Assembly (NCBI RefSeq): GCF_000688415.1
Contig: NZ_JIAH01000010.1
Span: forward strand, 1-64,000
Length of the DNA stretch: 64,000 nucleotides
Direction of reading: 5' to 3'
Source of the DNA: Corynebacterium pseudodiphtheriticum DSM 44287
GTDB lineage: Bacteria; Actinomycetota; Actinomycetes; Mycobacteriales; Mycobacteriaceae
The notes beneath the pieces were generated by a model. It did no database searches. It saw only the letters and a program-made list of their open reading frames with translations, and was not told the origin of the DNA. Each line of letters opens with the position of its first letter. Within the stretch, counting starts at the first letter, position 1. Of the stretch, positions 34,633-44,939 are shown one piece after another. A program made the position numbers and the translations under genes.

Positions 34633-37500
34633 TTAGTCGCGCTGCGGCTGTGGACCAGCCGGACCATCCGAATCATCAGAGTCGTCCGAACCACGCTCGT
34701 CTTCTGGACGTTCCAGCAAAGCGCCGGAACCACCGTTGTTTGGCGTATCTGGGCTCAACGTATCTGGCTGACCATTCGGATCACCAACGGTGCCCGGCTG
34801 ATCATCTGGGTCATCCCCATCGGAACCAGAACCACCCTTGCCGTCGTTACCGTCCTGGTCGTCGGAAACAGCAGCATCGTCCGACTCGGTTGGGTTCTCT
34901 ACTTCACGAACGTCATCCTCGTCCAACTCACCGAATTCTTCTTCCGGCAGTGGCTTTGGACGCGGACTGAAGGTGAACTCGCCCTTCTTCTTGTTGTCTT
35001 CGTCGAAGCCTTCCACGTCGACAGAGATGATTTCGCCGGCACCCAACTCGCCGAACAAAATCTTCTCCGACATTGGGTCTTCGATCTCCCGCTGGATGGT
35101 ACGACGCAGCGGACGAGCACCCAGTACGGGATCGAAGCCACGGCGAGCCAGCAGCTTCTTCGCGTTCTCGGACAGCTCGATGTCCATGTCGCGGTCATGC
35201 AACTGCTTGGCGACGCGGCCGATGAGCAGGTCCACCATTTCGACGATCTGTTTTTGGTTCAACTGGTGGAAGACGACGGTCTCGTCGATACGGTTCAAGA
35301 ACTCTGGGCGGAAGTGCTTCTTCAGCTCTTCGTCAACCTTGTTCTTCATCCGGTCGTACTGGGAATCCGGGTCGAATTCCGACTCCGAAGAAAAGCCGAG
35401 GCCAACAGCCTTGGAAATATCGGAGGTACCCAGGTTAGAAGTGAAGATCAGCACGGTGTTCTTGAAGTCCACCTCACGGCCCTGGCCATCGGTCAAGCGA
35501 CCTTCTTCCAATACCTGCAGCAAGGTGTTGTAGATCTCCTTGTGCGCCTTTTCGATCTCGTCGAAAAGCACCACGGAGAACGGCTTACGACGAACCTTCT
35601 CGGTCAACTGGCCGCCTTCTTCGTGGCCCACGTATCCCGGAGGGGCACCGAACAAACGGGAGGCCGTGAAGCGGTCGTGGAACTCCGACATGTCGATCTG
35701 GATCAGATCGTCGTCGTTACCGAACAGGTAGTTCGCCAGCGACTTCGACAACTCTGTTTTACCGACACCGGATGGACCGGCGAAGATGAAGGAACCGGAT
35801 GGACGGTTTGGATCCTTCAGCCCTGCGCGGGTGCGGCGAATCGCACGGGAAACAGCCTTGACGGCTTCGTCCTGGCCGATGATGCGCTTGTGTAGTTCTT
35901 GCTCCATGTTAAGCAAACGGCTGGACTCTGTTTCGGTCATGCGCAGCGCCGGAATGCCGGTCCAGTGCGCAAGCACTTCTGCGATCTGGTCCTCGCCTAC
36001 CTCGGCGATGTCTTCCAGGTCGTTTTCACGCCACGCCTTTTCCTTCTCCGCGCGCTCTTCGTTCAACTTACGTTCGCTATCGCGCAGGCGCGCCGCCTTT
36101 TCAAAGTCTTGGCCGTCGATAGCGGCTTCCTTGTTACGACGAACCTCTGCGATGCGCTCATCAACCTCACGCAGGCTTTCTGGAGCGATCAGCCGCTTGA
36201 TGCGCATGCGCGCACCGGCCTCGTCGAGCAAGTCGACGGCTTTGTCTGGCAAGAAGCGGTCATTGATATAACGGTGTGCGAGCTTCGCCGCAGCCTCCAG
36301 GGCATCATCGGTATAGGAGACACGGTGGTGTGCCTCGTATTTGTCGCGCAGCCCCTTGAGAATCAGCACAGTGTCTTCCAGTGATGGCTCTTCAACCTTC
36401 ACCGGCTGGAAGCGACGCTCCAGAGCAGCGTCTTTTTCAATGTGCTTGCGGTATTCCTCCAAGGTGGTGGCACCAATGGTTTGTAGCTCACCGCGCGCCA
36501 GTTTCGGCTTCAGCAGTGACGCAGCATCGATGGCGCCTTCGGCAGCACCGGCACCAACCAGGTTGTGGATCTCGTCGATGAACAAGATGATGTCGCCACG
36601 CTGGTTGATTTCCTTCAGCACCTTCTTCAGGCGCTCTTCGAAGTCACCACGGTAACGCGAACCAGCAATCAGCGAACCCAGATCCAGCGAGTACAGCTGC
36701 TTATCCTTCAGGGTTTCTGGCACCTTGCCGTTAACGATATCCAGGGCCAGGCCCTCTACGACGGCAGTCTTACCAACACCAGGCTCACCAATCAGCACCG
36801 GGTTGTTCTTGGTACGGCGCGAAAGCACCTGCATGATGCGCTCGACCTCAGAATCACGGCCCACAACCGGGTCCAGTTTGCCTTCCTTCGCAGCCTGCGT
36901 AAGGTTACGGCCGAACTGATCCAGCACCAGCGAATTAGAGCGGTCGCCCTTACCACCGCTACTGGAACCGCCACTCATGGACGGGCCAGCACCGGCACCT
37001 GCCAGGCCACCACCGCCAGGTGCGGAAGAAGAACCGCTACCGGAACCATCCTGGTTACCGCCTTCATAACCGGACAGCAACTGAATAACCTGCTGACGAA
37101 CGCGCGGCAGATCAGCGCCCAACTTGGTTAATACCTGCGCGGCAACGCCTTCGCCCTCACGGATCAGGCCAAGCAGCAGGAATTCAGTGCCGATATATTT
37201 GTGGCCCATTTGCAGGCCTTCACGCAAGGAAAGCTCCAAGACCTTCTTTGCTCGTGGAGTAAATGGGATATGTCCGCTGTGCGGTTGGGATCCCTGTCCG
37301 ATGATCTCTTCGACCTCATTGCGGACATCGTCTAAGGAGATATCCATCGATTCCAGGGCCTTAGCAGCGACCCCTTCACCTTCGTGGATCAGACCAAGCA
37401 GAATGTGCTCGGTACCGATGTAATTGTGGTTAAGCATGCGAGCTTCTTCTTGCGCCAAAACAATGACGCGTCGAGCTCGGTCCGTAAACCGTTCAAACAT
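34633..37500 (-). CDS. clpC: Clp protease ATPase subunit ClpC
   Basis: ClpC is the AAA+ unfoldase that feeds ClpP and handles stress-damaged proteins. The 955-residue protein has two N-terminal Clp-N repeats ([20 protein letters not shown] at the start), a Gly/Ser-rich linker, a first AAA domain (GEPGVGKT), a UVR/M-domain segment ([11 protein letters not shown]) and a second AAA domain ([12 protein letters not shown]). The last 100 or so residues are an acidic Asp/Gly/Pro-rich tail that is longer than usual. The ATG at 37500 follows a GAGTTC region; an upstream in-frame start at 37557 adds residues not found in the family. Confidence 0.95.
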   Translation of the reverse strand: MFERFTDRARRVIVLAQEEARMLNHNYIGTEHILLGLIHEGEGVAAKALESMDISLDDVRNEVEEIIGQGSQPHSGHIPFTPRAKKVLELSLREGLQMGHKYIGTEFLLLGLIREGEGVAAQVLTKLGADLPRVRQQVIQLLSGYEGGNQDGSGSGSSSAPGGGGLAGAGAGPSMSGGSSSGGKGDRSNSLVLDQFGRNLTQAAKEGKLDPVVGRDSEVERIMQVLSRRTKNNPVLIGEPGVGKTAVVEGLALDIVNGKVPETLKDKQLYSLDLGSLIAGSRYRGDFEERLKKVLKEINQRGDIILFIDEIHNLVGAGAAEGAIDAASLLKPKLARGELQTIGATTLEEYRKHIEKDAALERRFQPVKVEEPSLEDTVLILKGLRDKYEAHHRVSYTDDALEAAAKLAHRYINDRFLPDKAVDLLDEAGARMRIKRLIAPESLREVDERIAEVRRNKEAAIDGQDFEKAARLRDSERKLNEERAEKEKAWRENDLEDIAEVGEDQIAEVLAHWTGIPALRMTETESSRLLNMEQELHKRIIGQDEAVKAVSRAIRRTRAGLKDPNRPSGSFIFAGPSGVGKTELSKSLANYLFGNDDDLIQIDMSEFHDRFTASRLFGAPPGYVGHEEGGQLTEKVRRKPFSVVLFDEIEKAHKEIYNTLLQVLEEGRLTDGQGREVDFKNTVLIFTSNLGTSDISKAVGLGFSSESEFDPDSQYDRMKNKVDEELKKHFRPEFLNRIDETVVFHQLNQKQIVEMVDLLIGRVAKQLHDRDMDIELSENAKKLLARRGFDPVLGARPLRRTIQREIEDPMSEKILFGELGAGEIISVDVEGFDEDNKKKGEFTFSPRPKPLPEEEFGELDEDDVREVENPTESDDAAVSDDQDGNDGKGGSGSDGDDPDDQPGTVGDPNGQPDTLSPDTPNNGGSGALLERPEDERGSDDSDDSDGPAGPQPQRD

Positions 37501-37670
37501 GTGCTCTGAGTTCTCCCTAACCGATTTGCGATATGTTCCACCCACCATAACGCGCAACTATCACCGACCCTTCCCGTTTTGCGAATCGATTCACCGAATT
37601 TCGGTATATCCGCAGGCTAAGGGCCTGTTCGCCTGTAGCGAACACCCTGTTTACGGAGGTTTTGCACAGC

Positions 37671-37710
37671 AAAAAGCGACGCCCGGAGTGGAGGTAATCC
37701 GGGCGTCGCT
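37671..37710 (-). terminator. Terminator of the YhgE/Pip-type gene
   Basis: A 13-bp stem (AGCGACGCCCGGA with its complement) and a 10-base loop are followed on the minus strand by TTTTT. It lies 30 bases after the stop codon of the membrane protein gene. Confidence 0.85.
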
Positions 37711-37740
37711 CGTGTTCCAGGCGGCAAACAGGAACAGGTT

Positions 37741-39912
37741 TTAGTTCGCCAAAGCAGCGGGCTCTTCGCCCAAACGCGCCTTCTTTACGTACTCGATCTC
37801 TTCATCCAGCTCATTAGCCGCACCCCGACGGCGAGAAGCGTAAATTACCAGCGACAATCCCGTCGACAAGAGCGCGAAGACCAGCAGACCACCGAGACCG
37901 CCCCAGAAGGTAGCGTCGTACAGGCCATCCGTCACGCGCATAAAGGCATCGCGCGTGTAGCTCATTGGGTGGAAGTTGTGCAGCAACCGCAGCGGAGCCG
38001 GCGTGGTATCCAGCGGCCAGATACCACCGAACACGAACAACCCCAGCGCAAAGAGACCCAACGAGAACACCCCGCCGTACATACGGCCGAACAAGATGCG
38101 CAGGAACTGGAACACCGCCGAACCAGTAACGGCCGTGAGCGCCAGCACCCCGATAGCGGCTACCCAATTATCCGGCGACCAGCCCAGAACAATGGAGAAG
38201 CCAGCGAAAAAGCCGATCACCGCGAAGTTGACCAGCGAAATCAACCCCAGCGCCCGCAACACAGGCCCCAGCACGGTGTAGCTGTTTGCCCGCTTGCCGA
38301 CGACATGTGGCAGAAGCGTCGACAACAACGCCATGGCTAGGTAACCAAAGACGACGATGACCAAGATCGCGGCACCAGCAGTGATGTTCTTGACGGTTGG
38401 GTCGGACTCATCAGCCACGGTTTGCACTGGGTGCACATTCGACGCGGTGAAGTTGATCGGCACCGCAATATTGGCAGCCGAAGCTTCTGGCTTGCTGATC
38501 TTCGGTGCCTTCGCAGCACCTTCCGCCAGCTTGGTGGACAGTTCATTCGTACCGTCTTGCAAACGAGTCATGCCGTCCAGCAACTGGCCGCCACCATCGT
38601 TTAGTTTGGTGGTGCCGTCTTTCAGGCGACCGACTCCGTCGGTCAGCGAACCCGTGCCCTCGTTCAGGCGGGTTGCCCCGTTATCCAATTGACTAGCACC
38701 GTCGGCCAAGCGGCCCACACCCCCGTTGAGCTGCGTGATGCCATCGTCCAAACGGTGGGCACCATCGTGCAGGCGCAACACACCAGCCCGGTAGCGCGCA
38801 TTCGGGTCCGCCAGGTTGTAGTGCAGCTGGCCGGTGCCCTCCCGCAGGCGGTTGAGCTGGTTAACCATGTTCTGTTGATTAGCAGGATCCAAGCGGCTGA
38901 CAATCCCCGCCAGTTTCTCAGCTTCCGCGTGAGCACCGAAGGTATGCAGCACATCAATAATTGGCTGCATATCCGGCAGCGCACCTTGCACCTGCTCCAG
39001 TAGCGGCAACAACATACCGGTCAACTGGTTCACACCGGCATCAATCTGTCCTGCGCCGTCGGCAAGCTGATCAGTGCCAGCCAGCAACTGATCCATGCCG
39101 TTGGCCAACTGGGAAGAGCCATCCTGCAGGCGGGCAGCACCATTACTCAGTTCGCCCACTCCGGTAGTCAGTCGCGTGGTGCCAGCTTTCAAATCCGTGG
39201 TTCCCTGATGCAAACGCCCGGCACCATCCTGCAGGTCAGAAGCTCCTTTGTCCAAACGCGAGATACCGTCAACCGCCCGCGCACCACCGTCTTTCAGCTG
39301 GGTAGCGCCGGCATCCAAACGCCCGGCGCCGTCGGCAGCCTTGGTTATTCCCTCGCTCATGCGCCCCAGGCCATCAATAACCTGCGTGGCGTATTTTTTG
39401 GAGATCGCATCGGCGACCTTGTTTTGCACCTGCGGGATCAAACTATTGGTAATCACCGCACCGTTGGTGCCATAAAAGTCATTTTCAGCGAAGTGGATAT
39501 TAGGCTGGCGCGGGTTGTCGCTAATGATGGTCACGGCATCATCTGAGAATTCTTTCGGAATCGTGACCACAAAAAGGTAATCGCCGCGGGTCAGGCCTTT
39601 TTCGCCTTGCTCTCTATCAACTTCTGCGAAATTCAGATAGTCCGTTTCCAGCAGGCCTTCTACGACCTGGTCACCGTAGTTGATGTATTTGCCGTCGCGG
39701 TCGACACCTGCGTCTTCATTCACAACCGCGAGCGAAACATTCCGCAGGTACTTTGATGGGTCCCACATCGCCCACATGAAAGTCGCTGCACCAACCAGTG
39801 GCAGGACGAGCGTGAGCACCACCAGGATGCGCGTGATGGTTGATTTCGGACGCCAGTCGAGCATCCTGTGCCACAGGTTTTTCTCCCCTGCAACGTGATC
39901 AGCAGTACTCAC
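37741..39912 (-). CDS. YhgE/Pip-type membrane protein with long repeat region
   Basis: This 723-residue protein has an N-terminal membrane helix (ILVVLTLVLPLVGAATFMWA near 29-48) and an extracytoplasmic domain starting LAVVNEDAGVDRDGKYINYG, typical of YhgE/Pip. More than 20 imperfect seven-residue units of the type LxDGxxxL run between about 190 and 470. Six C-terminal membrane helices follow (from about 505). Related proteins are the lactococcal phage infection protein Pip and the type VII secretion subunit EsaA. No type VII genes are in the window. The GTG start at 39912 has a GGAGGTG site. Its role may be export or a surface scaffold. Confidence 0.83.
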   Translation of the reverse strand: MSTADHVAGEKNLWHRMLDWRPKSTITRILVVLTLVLPLVGAATFMWAMWDPSKYLRNVSLAVVNEDAGVDRDGKYINYGDQVVEGLLETDYLNFAEVDREQGEKGLTRGDYLFVVTIPKEFSDDAVTIISDNPRQPNIHFAENDFYGTNGAVITNSLIPQVQNKVADAISKKYATQVIDGLGRMSEGITKAADGAGRLDAGATQLKDGGARAVDGISRLDKGASDLQDGAGRLHQGTTDLKAGTTRLTTGVGELSNGAARLQDGSSQLANGMDQLLAGTDQLADGAGQIDAGVNQLTGMLLPLLEQVQGALPDMQPIIDVLHTFGAHAEAEKLAGIVSRLDPANQQNMVNQLNRLREGTGQLHYNLADPNARYRAGVLRLHDGAHRLDDGITQLNGGVGRLADGASQLDNGATRLNEGTGSLTDGVGRLKDGTTKLNDGGGQLLDGMTRLQDGTNELSTKLAEGAAKAPKISKPEASAANIAVPINFTASNVHPVQTVADESDPTVKNITAGAAILVIVVFGYLAMALLSTLLPHVVGKRANSYTVLGPVLRALGLISLVNFAVIGFFAGFSIVLGWSPDNWVAAIGVLALTAVTGSAVFQFLRILFGRMYGGVFSLGLFALGLFVFGGIWPLDTTPAPLRLLHNFHPMSYTRDAFMRVTDGLYDATFWGGLGGLLVFALLSTGLSLVIYASRRRGAANELDEEIEYVKKARLGEEPAALAN

Positions 39913-40165
39913 AAGAAGACACCTCCACTATCTGTCTGTGAGAGTTAATAGGTCCTGCCGGCGCTGTGTCGCCGCTCGTGGCATCCACGTGCTGCGTTAT
40001 GCACCAGCTTCACACTTGCTTGGAAAACAAAACATAATTGCTTACAAGAGCGAAGTTTTAAAATCCACAATTAGTTTATTTTCCCTAGCAAATGCGTTAG
40101 CATCTTATAGCACACCACGTAAATTTTCCTATTCTGTGATGTGCAACACTATAGTATCGGAGAAT

Positions 40166-41653
40166 TTAGGGAGTCGCGATATAACGAGTATCCAAATACT
40201 CGTTGATGCCTTCAGCACCGCCCTCGCGACCAAAACCAGACTCCTTGATGCCACCAAACGGCGCGGCAACATCAGAAACACCCCCGCGGTTGATAGCCAC
40301 CATGCCCGCATTCAACTCATGCGCCAAACGCTCCGCCGTATGCACATTCTCGCTATAGCCGTACGCAGCCAAGCCCACAGAAGTGTCATTAGCAGCAGTG
40401 ATGGCGTCGTCCAGATCGGAATAAGTAGTAATCGCCACCACCGGGCCAAAGATCTCCTCGCGCAAAATATCCGCGTCCGTAGGAATATCTGACAACACGG
40501 TTGCCGGGTAGAAGTAGCCCTCGCCTTCCGGCACTTCCCCACCAGTGTGCACGGTGGCACCAGCCTTGCGGGCATCGTCGACCAGCTTAGCGATGCCATC
40601 GCGCTGCGCCGCAGTAATCATTGGGCCCAGACCGACGCCCTCATCCAAGCCATGGCCAGTGCTTACTTGCGCCAGCTTCTGCGTGATACGACGAGTGAAT
40701 TCCGCAGCCACATCCTCGTGCACAATAAAACGGTTGGCCGACACGCACGCCTGCCCACCGTTACGCATCTTCGCTGCATACGCGCATTCCAGCACGCTGT
40801 CCAAATCCGCATCCTTGTGGATAACAAACGGCGCGTTACCGCCCAGCTCCATCGAAGTGCGCTGCAGGTTCTTCGCCGATTGCTCCACCAAAATCTTGCC
40901 GACGCCAGTGGAACCAGTGAAGGTGACCTTGCGCAGACGAGCATCCGCCATCAACTCACGCGACATAGCGGAAGACTTCGTCGTCGGCACAATAGAGAGC
41001 ACACCGCTCGGAACGTTGTGCTTAGCGAAAACCTCGGCGATGACCTCACCGAGCAACAGCATCGTCAACGGGGTTTCCTTGGCCGGTTTCACGATCATGG
41101 TGCAGCCCGCAGCCAGTGCCGGAGCAATCTTGCGCGTGGCCATAGCGAATGGGAAATTCCACGGGGTCACCGCCAAGCAAGGGCCTACCGGTGTATGGGT
41201 AACGCGGATAGTGCCAGCACCAGACGGGGACTTGCCATAGTGGCCGTCGATACGCACGGCTTCTTCCGCAAACCAACGCAAGTACTCCGAACCATAACCG
41301 ACCTCACCTTTCGCTTCGGCGAAAGTCTTGCCCATTTCCAAGGTCATCACCGTGGCAAAATCCTCGGCACGGTCCTGCACAGCGGCATAAATATCCATCA
41401 GCACGTCCGCACGCTGACGAGCAGTGAAATCCTTCGCCCAGGTGTCCTGGACGGCGTCGGCAAGATCTAAAGCCTTCATCCACTGCGTGGAATCAGCATC
41501 AGAGACCTGCGCTAACACCTGGCCCGTGGCCGGATCTTCCACCTCAGAATAAGCGCCGCCGACCCCGGCAACTTGCTCGCTGCCCAACCAAATTTTGGTA
41601 GGCAAGTTATTGATCAATTCAGTATACGGTGCGTAATCGAAGCTCATACTCAC
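40166..41653 (-). CDS. gabD: NAD(P)-dependent succinate-semialdehyde dehydrogenase family protein
   Basis: This 495-residue aldehyde dehydrogenase has the catalytic Glu in MELGGNAPFV (near 270), the catalytic Cys in GGQACVSANRF (near 303) and the cofactor motif FTGSTGVGK (near 246-254). Sequence style (VRIDGHYGKSPSGAGTIRVTHTPVG) fits succinate-semialdehyde dehydrogenases, which feed GABA-derived carbon into the TCA cycle; related semialdehydes are possible substrates. The start may be the ATG at 41647. It is followed downstream by the Pip-type gene after an A+T-rich 250-base gap. Confidence 0.85.
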   Translation of the reverse strand: MSMSFDYAPYTELINNLPTKIWLGSEQVAGVGGAYSEVEDPATGQVLAQVSDADSTQWMKALDLADAVQDTWAKDFTARQRADVLMDIYAAVQDRAEDFATVMTLEMGKTFAEAKGEVGYGSEYLRWFAEEAVRIDGHYGKSPSGAGTIRVTHTPVGPCLAVTPWNFPFAMATRKIAPALAAGCTMIVKPAKETPLTMLLLGEVIAEVFAKHNVPSGVLSIVPTTKSSAMSRELMADARLRKVTFTGSTGVGKILVEQSAKNLQRTSMELGGNAPFVIHKDADLDSVLECAYAAKMRNGGQACVSANRFIVHEDVAAEFTRRITQKLAQVSTGHGLDEGVGLGPMITAAQRDGIAKLVDDARKAGATVHTGGEVPEGEGYFYPATVLSDIPTDADILREEIFGPVVAITTYSDLDDAITAANDTSVGLAAYGYSENVHTAERLAHELNAGMVAINRGGVSDVAAPFGGIKESGFGREGGAEGINEYLDTRYIATP

Positions 41654-41685
41654 ACTCTACGCGGGGTTGTGCAGTTTAGCTCACA

Positions 41686-43128
41686 TTACGCAACCGCTGT
41701 GCGTGGGCTGCGGATAAAAAATGTCATCGGAACCATCGCCGTGACCATCACCGCAGCCACCACAAATGCTGCCCGCACACCCTCGGCCGTCGCAGCCGCT
41801 TCCGCCAGCCCAGCACCCAAGCCAGACTCGGTACCCCGAGTCAACACCACCATCAACAACGCGGTACCGGCGGCAGCAGCCAATTGCTGCAGTGTCGTCA
41901 AGATGGCCGAACCGTGGCTGTAAAGCTCCCCCGTCAATGAACTCAGCGCGGTGGTCATCATCGGCGTCATCAACAGGCCAAAACCAAAAGCGAAAACCAC
42001 ATGGAAAATGACCAACTGCCAGCTCTGAGAATCAGTGCCGATGGTGCTGAACAACCACGTACCGGCTGCCATCAAGAAAGCTCCGGGAATCATGATCGGC
42101 TTTGGTCCCACCGAATCATAAATACGCCCAATAATCGGCGACATCACTGCCTGCAACACCCCGCCCGGCAACACGATCAAACCGGCAGTACGCGCACCAT
42201 CGCCCAAACCGTTTTGCACGAAAATCGGCAGCATGGTGACGGTGCCGATCAGCACCGCAAAAGAAAACAACGCGATAAACACTGACAGAGTGAAATTACG
42301 GATCCGAAACGGCCGCAGATCCAACAAAGCCCGGCCCTTCGCGCCCAAACGCACCTGCCGCACGCCGAAAACCAGCAGTGCAATAACCGCGACCACCAAT
42401 AGCCCGACGAGCAGACCAACGTTTTCGCCGGTATCCAGCGCAGTTTCTAAAGAAGACAGCGAATAGACAATGCCCCCGAACGCCACCACCGATAACGCAA
42501 CAGAAAGCAGATCAATCGGTTGCCCGGTGTTCTCCCCGACGTTCGTCAACAGCTTCGCCCCCAGCAACAGCACGCCTACCAGCAGCGGCAGCATGCACAG
42601 AAAAATAGCGTGCCAGGTAAAAGCCTCTAAGATCACGCCGCCGACGGTCGGGCCAGTCGCCGGTGCCACCGCAATCACCACACCAATAAAACCCATAACG
42701 GTGCCCCGACGCTCTAGCGGCACCAGCTGCAGCATCACCGTCATCAACAGTGGCACAATCAAAGCGGTACCGGCGGCTTGCACAATGCGGGCCAGCAACA
42801 ACACCGCAAATACCGGCGCTACCGCGCCCATGATCGTGCCCAGAATAAACAGCCCCACCGAGGCAAAGAAAACTTGCCGGGTGCTAAACCGCTGAATCAA
42901 AAAACCAGTGGTCGGAATGACCACGGCCATGGTTAGCATGAACACCGTGATCAACCACTGTGCGCTGGCGGCATTAATAGCAAAATCTTGCATAACCGCA
43001 GGCAGTGCAACCGACAACGAGGTCTCATTCAAGATCATGACGGTTGCTGCGGCCACTAGCACCGCCAACACGGCGACGACGTCCGGCGGGATCTTTTCCG
43101 GTTGTGCATTAACTCGGTTTTCACTCAT
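41686..43128 (-). CDS. MFS multidrug exporter (DHA2, 14-helix)
   Basis: This 480-residue major facilitator protein has about 14 hydrophobic segments. The DHA2 hallmarks are SLSVALPAVMQDFAINAASAQWLITVFML at helices 1-2, PTTGFLIQRFSTRQVFFASV at the loop, and GTALIVPLLMTVMLQLVPLERRG. These carriers expel drugs or toxic metabolites with the proton gradient. It stands between lysS and gabD on the same strand with short gaps (44 and 32 bases). No regulator is adjacent. Confidence 0.87.
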   Translation of the reverse strand: MSENRVNAQPEKIPPDVVAVLAVLVAAATVMILNETSLSVALPAVMQDFAINAASAQWLITVFMLTMAVVIPTTGFLIQRFSTRQVFFASVGLFILGTIMGAVAPVFAVLLLARIVQAAGTALIVPLLMTVMLQLVPLERRGTVMGFIGVVIAVAPATGPTVGGVILEAFTWHAIFLCMLPLLVGVLLLGAKLLTNVGENTGQPIDLLSVALSVVAFGGIVYSLSSLETALDTGENVGLLVGLLVVAVIALLVFGVRQVRLGAKGRALLDLRPFRIRNFTLSVFIALFSFAVLIGTVTMLPIFVQNGLGDGARTAGLIVLPGGVLQAVMSPIIGRIYDSVGPKPIMIPGAFLMAAGTWLFSTIGTDSQSWQLVIFHVVFAFGFGLLMTPMMTTALSSLTGELYSHGSAILTTLQQLAAAAGTALLMVVLTRGTESGLGAGLAEAAATAEGVRAAFVVAAVMVTAMVPMTFFIRSPRTAVA

Positions 43129-43172
43129 ATCGTTGCGGACCTCGATCCCTCCGAACCAGTATTATTTTTCGC

Positions 43173-44789
43173 TTAGCTTTGTTCCGGTTTCACAATCGGG
43201 AACAGGACGGTTTCACGAATGCCCAAGCCAGTCAGCGCCATCAACAAACGGTCGATACCCATGCCGGTACCAGCTGTCGGCGGCATACCTTGTTCCATGG
43301 CCGCCAGGAATTCCTCATCCAGCACCATGGCTTCCTCATCACCACCGGCAGCCAAACGCGCTTGGTCTTCGAAACGCTCGCGCTGGATCACCGGGTCAAT
43401 CAACTCAGAATAGCCAGTTGCCAGCTCGAATCCACGCACATACAGGTCCCACTTTTCCGTGACCTTCGGCTTCGAACGGTGATCACGAGTCAACGGCGAG
43501 GTTTCTACCGGGAAGTCCTTGACAAAGATCGGCCCATGCAGCTGATCCTCACACAACAACTCCCAGATTTCTTCCACCAGTTTGCCGTGCTGCCAACCGC
43601 CATCCTTCGGAACCTTCAAGCCAATGACGTCGGCAATTGCCAGCAGCTCGTCGACGGTGGAATCCACCGTGACCTCTGGCTGGCCCGGGAATTTGCGGGC
43701 CAAGGCCTCGTTCAAAGACGGGTACATTTCGATTTCTGGCCACTCGCCGGACAGATCGTACTCGGTGCCGTCGGCAAGCGTAACTACCTGCGAACCGAAA
43801 ACTTCCTGGGCAATGTGCTGGACAGCCTCGCGAATCATCGTCGCACCAGTGTTGTAGTCGCCCCAAGCTTGGTAGGTCTCCAACATCGCGAATTCCGGTG
43901 AGTGCGAGCGGTCAATGCCCTCATTGCGGAAGTTACGGTTGATCTCAAAAACGCGATCGATGCCGCCAACGACGGCGCGCTTCAAGAACAACTCCGGCGC
44001 GATACGCAGGTACAAGTCCAAATCCAACGCATTAGAGTGCGTCACGAACGGACGCGCAGCAGCACCACCATGGATGGTCTGCAGCATTGGGGTTTCGATC
44101 TCAACGAAATCTTCGCCTTCCAAGTAATTGCGCAGCGCACGAATCACCTTGATGCGGGTCATCGCATTCTCGCGGGCTTCCTTGCGCACAATCAGGTCGT
44201 TATAGCGCTGACGCACCCGAGTATCTTCCGCCATCTCTGCAAACGACACCGGCAGCGGACGAATCGACTTCGACGCCATCTGCCAGGAATTTACAAACAC
44301 GGACAGCTCGCCACGCCGGGAAGAAATGACCTTGCCCTGCACCGCGACGAAATCGCCCATATCGACGTCGGCTTTCCACTGATCCAGCGCTTCCTTGCCA
44401 ACTTCTGCCAAAGACAACATCGCCTGCACCTGGGTGCCATCACCATCTTGCAGGGTGGCGAAGCACAACTTGCCAGTATCGCGCTTGAACAGCAGGCGAC
44501 CAGCGATGGCAACTTCATCGCCAGAATCGCCACCCGGCTGAATATAGGTCACGCCATTCTCGCGGGTGACTAGCTGTTCTGGCGCAGCCGGTGCAGCGTC
44601 GGTATCGGTGTCCTCCGGTTTCACCACAACATAAGCCCTGCGCAATTCGGCAAGGCTCATAGTGCGCTTAACCGCAACCGGGTAGGCCTGGTCACCACGG
44701 TCGAGTAAGCGTTGGCGCTTTTCCCGCCGGATACGCAACTGTTCCGGCAGGCTATCAGGGGCATCGGGGGAATTTTTCTGCTGACTCAC
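43173..44789 (-). CDS. lysS: Lysyl-tRNA synthetase (class II)
   Basis: This enzyme charges tRNA-Lys. The 538-residue protein has an OB-fold anticodon domain ([24 protein letters not shown]) and the class II core with motif 2 ([18 protein letters not shown]) and motif 3 ([15 protein letters not shown]). The GTG at 44789 gives the usual N terminus, [11 protein letters not shown]; a start at 44867 would add 26 residues that do not look like the family. It is divergent from the cstA gene with a 150-base gap. Confidence 0.94.
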   Translation of the reverse strand: MSQQKNSPDAPDSLPEQLRIRREKRQRLLDRGDQAYPVAVKRTMSLAELRRAYVVVKPEDTDTDAAPAAPEQLVTRENGVTYIQPGGDSGDEVAIAGRLLFKRDTGKLCFATLQDGDGTQVQAMLSLAEVGKEALDQWKADVDMGDFVAVQGKVISSRRGELSVFVNSWQMASKSIRPLPVSFAEMAEDTRVRQRYNDLIVRKEARENAMTRIKVIRALRNYLEGEDFVEIETPMLQTIHGGAAARPFVTHSNALDLDLYLRIAPELFLKRAVVGGIDRVFEINRNFRNEGIDRSHSPEFAMLETYQAWGDYNTGATMIREAVQHIAQEVFGSQVVTLADGTEYDLSGEWPEIEMYPSLNEALARKFPGQPEVTVDSTVDELLAIADVIGLKVPKDGGWQHGKLVEEIWELLCEDQLHGPIFVKDFPVETSPLTRDHRSKPKVTEKWDLYVRGFELATGYSELIDPVIQRERFEDQARLAAGGDEEAMVLDEEFLAAMEQGMPPTAGTGMGIDRLLMALTGLGIRETVLFPIVKPEQS

Positions 44790-44939
44790 CCGGCCCAGGG
44801 TAGTCGAAAAACACCACAAACGATAAGCCAGGCAGCCCAATGACAACGTTTCTGTGTTCTCATGCAAAAATTACTGTGATACGCCACACTTTCAGCCAAG
44901 CAGGAGACTGCCCAGTAGGAGACTACGGAGACTACAACG

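Noticed and set aside
34582..35895. Long plus-strand open frame opposite clpC (437 codons), and similar long frames opposite cysS and ftsH
   Set aside because: They are antisense to well-recognised genes, have unnatural composition and lack family features. They arise from codon bias on the other strand.
37624..37650. GTTCGC-5-GCGAAC dyad as a LexA box
   Set aside because: It lacks the TCGAA...TTCGA halves of the actinobacterial SOS box and lies downstream of a gene end.
44886..44905. TGTGATACGCCACA before cstA as a GlxR site
   Set aside because: The right half is displaced by two bases relative to TGTGA-6-TCACA, so it does not fit the consensus.
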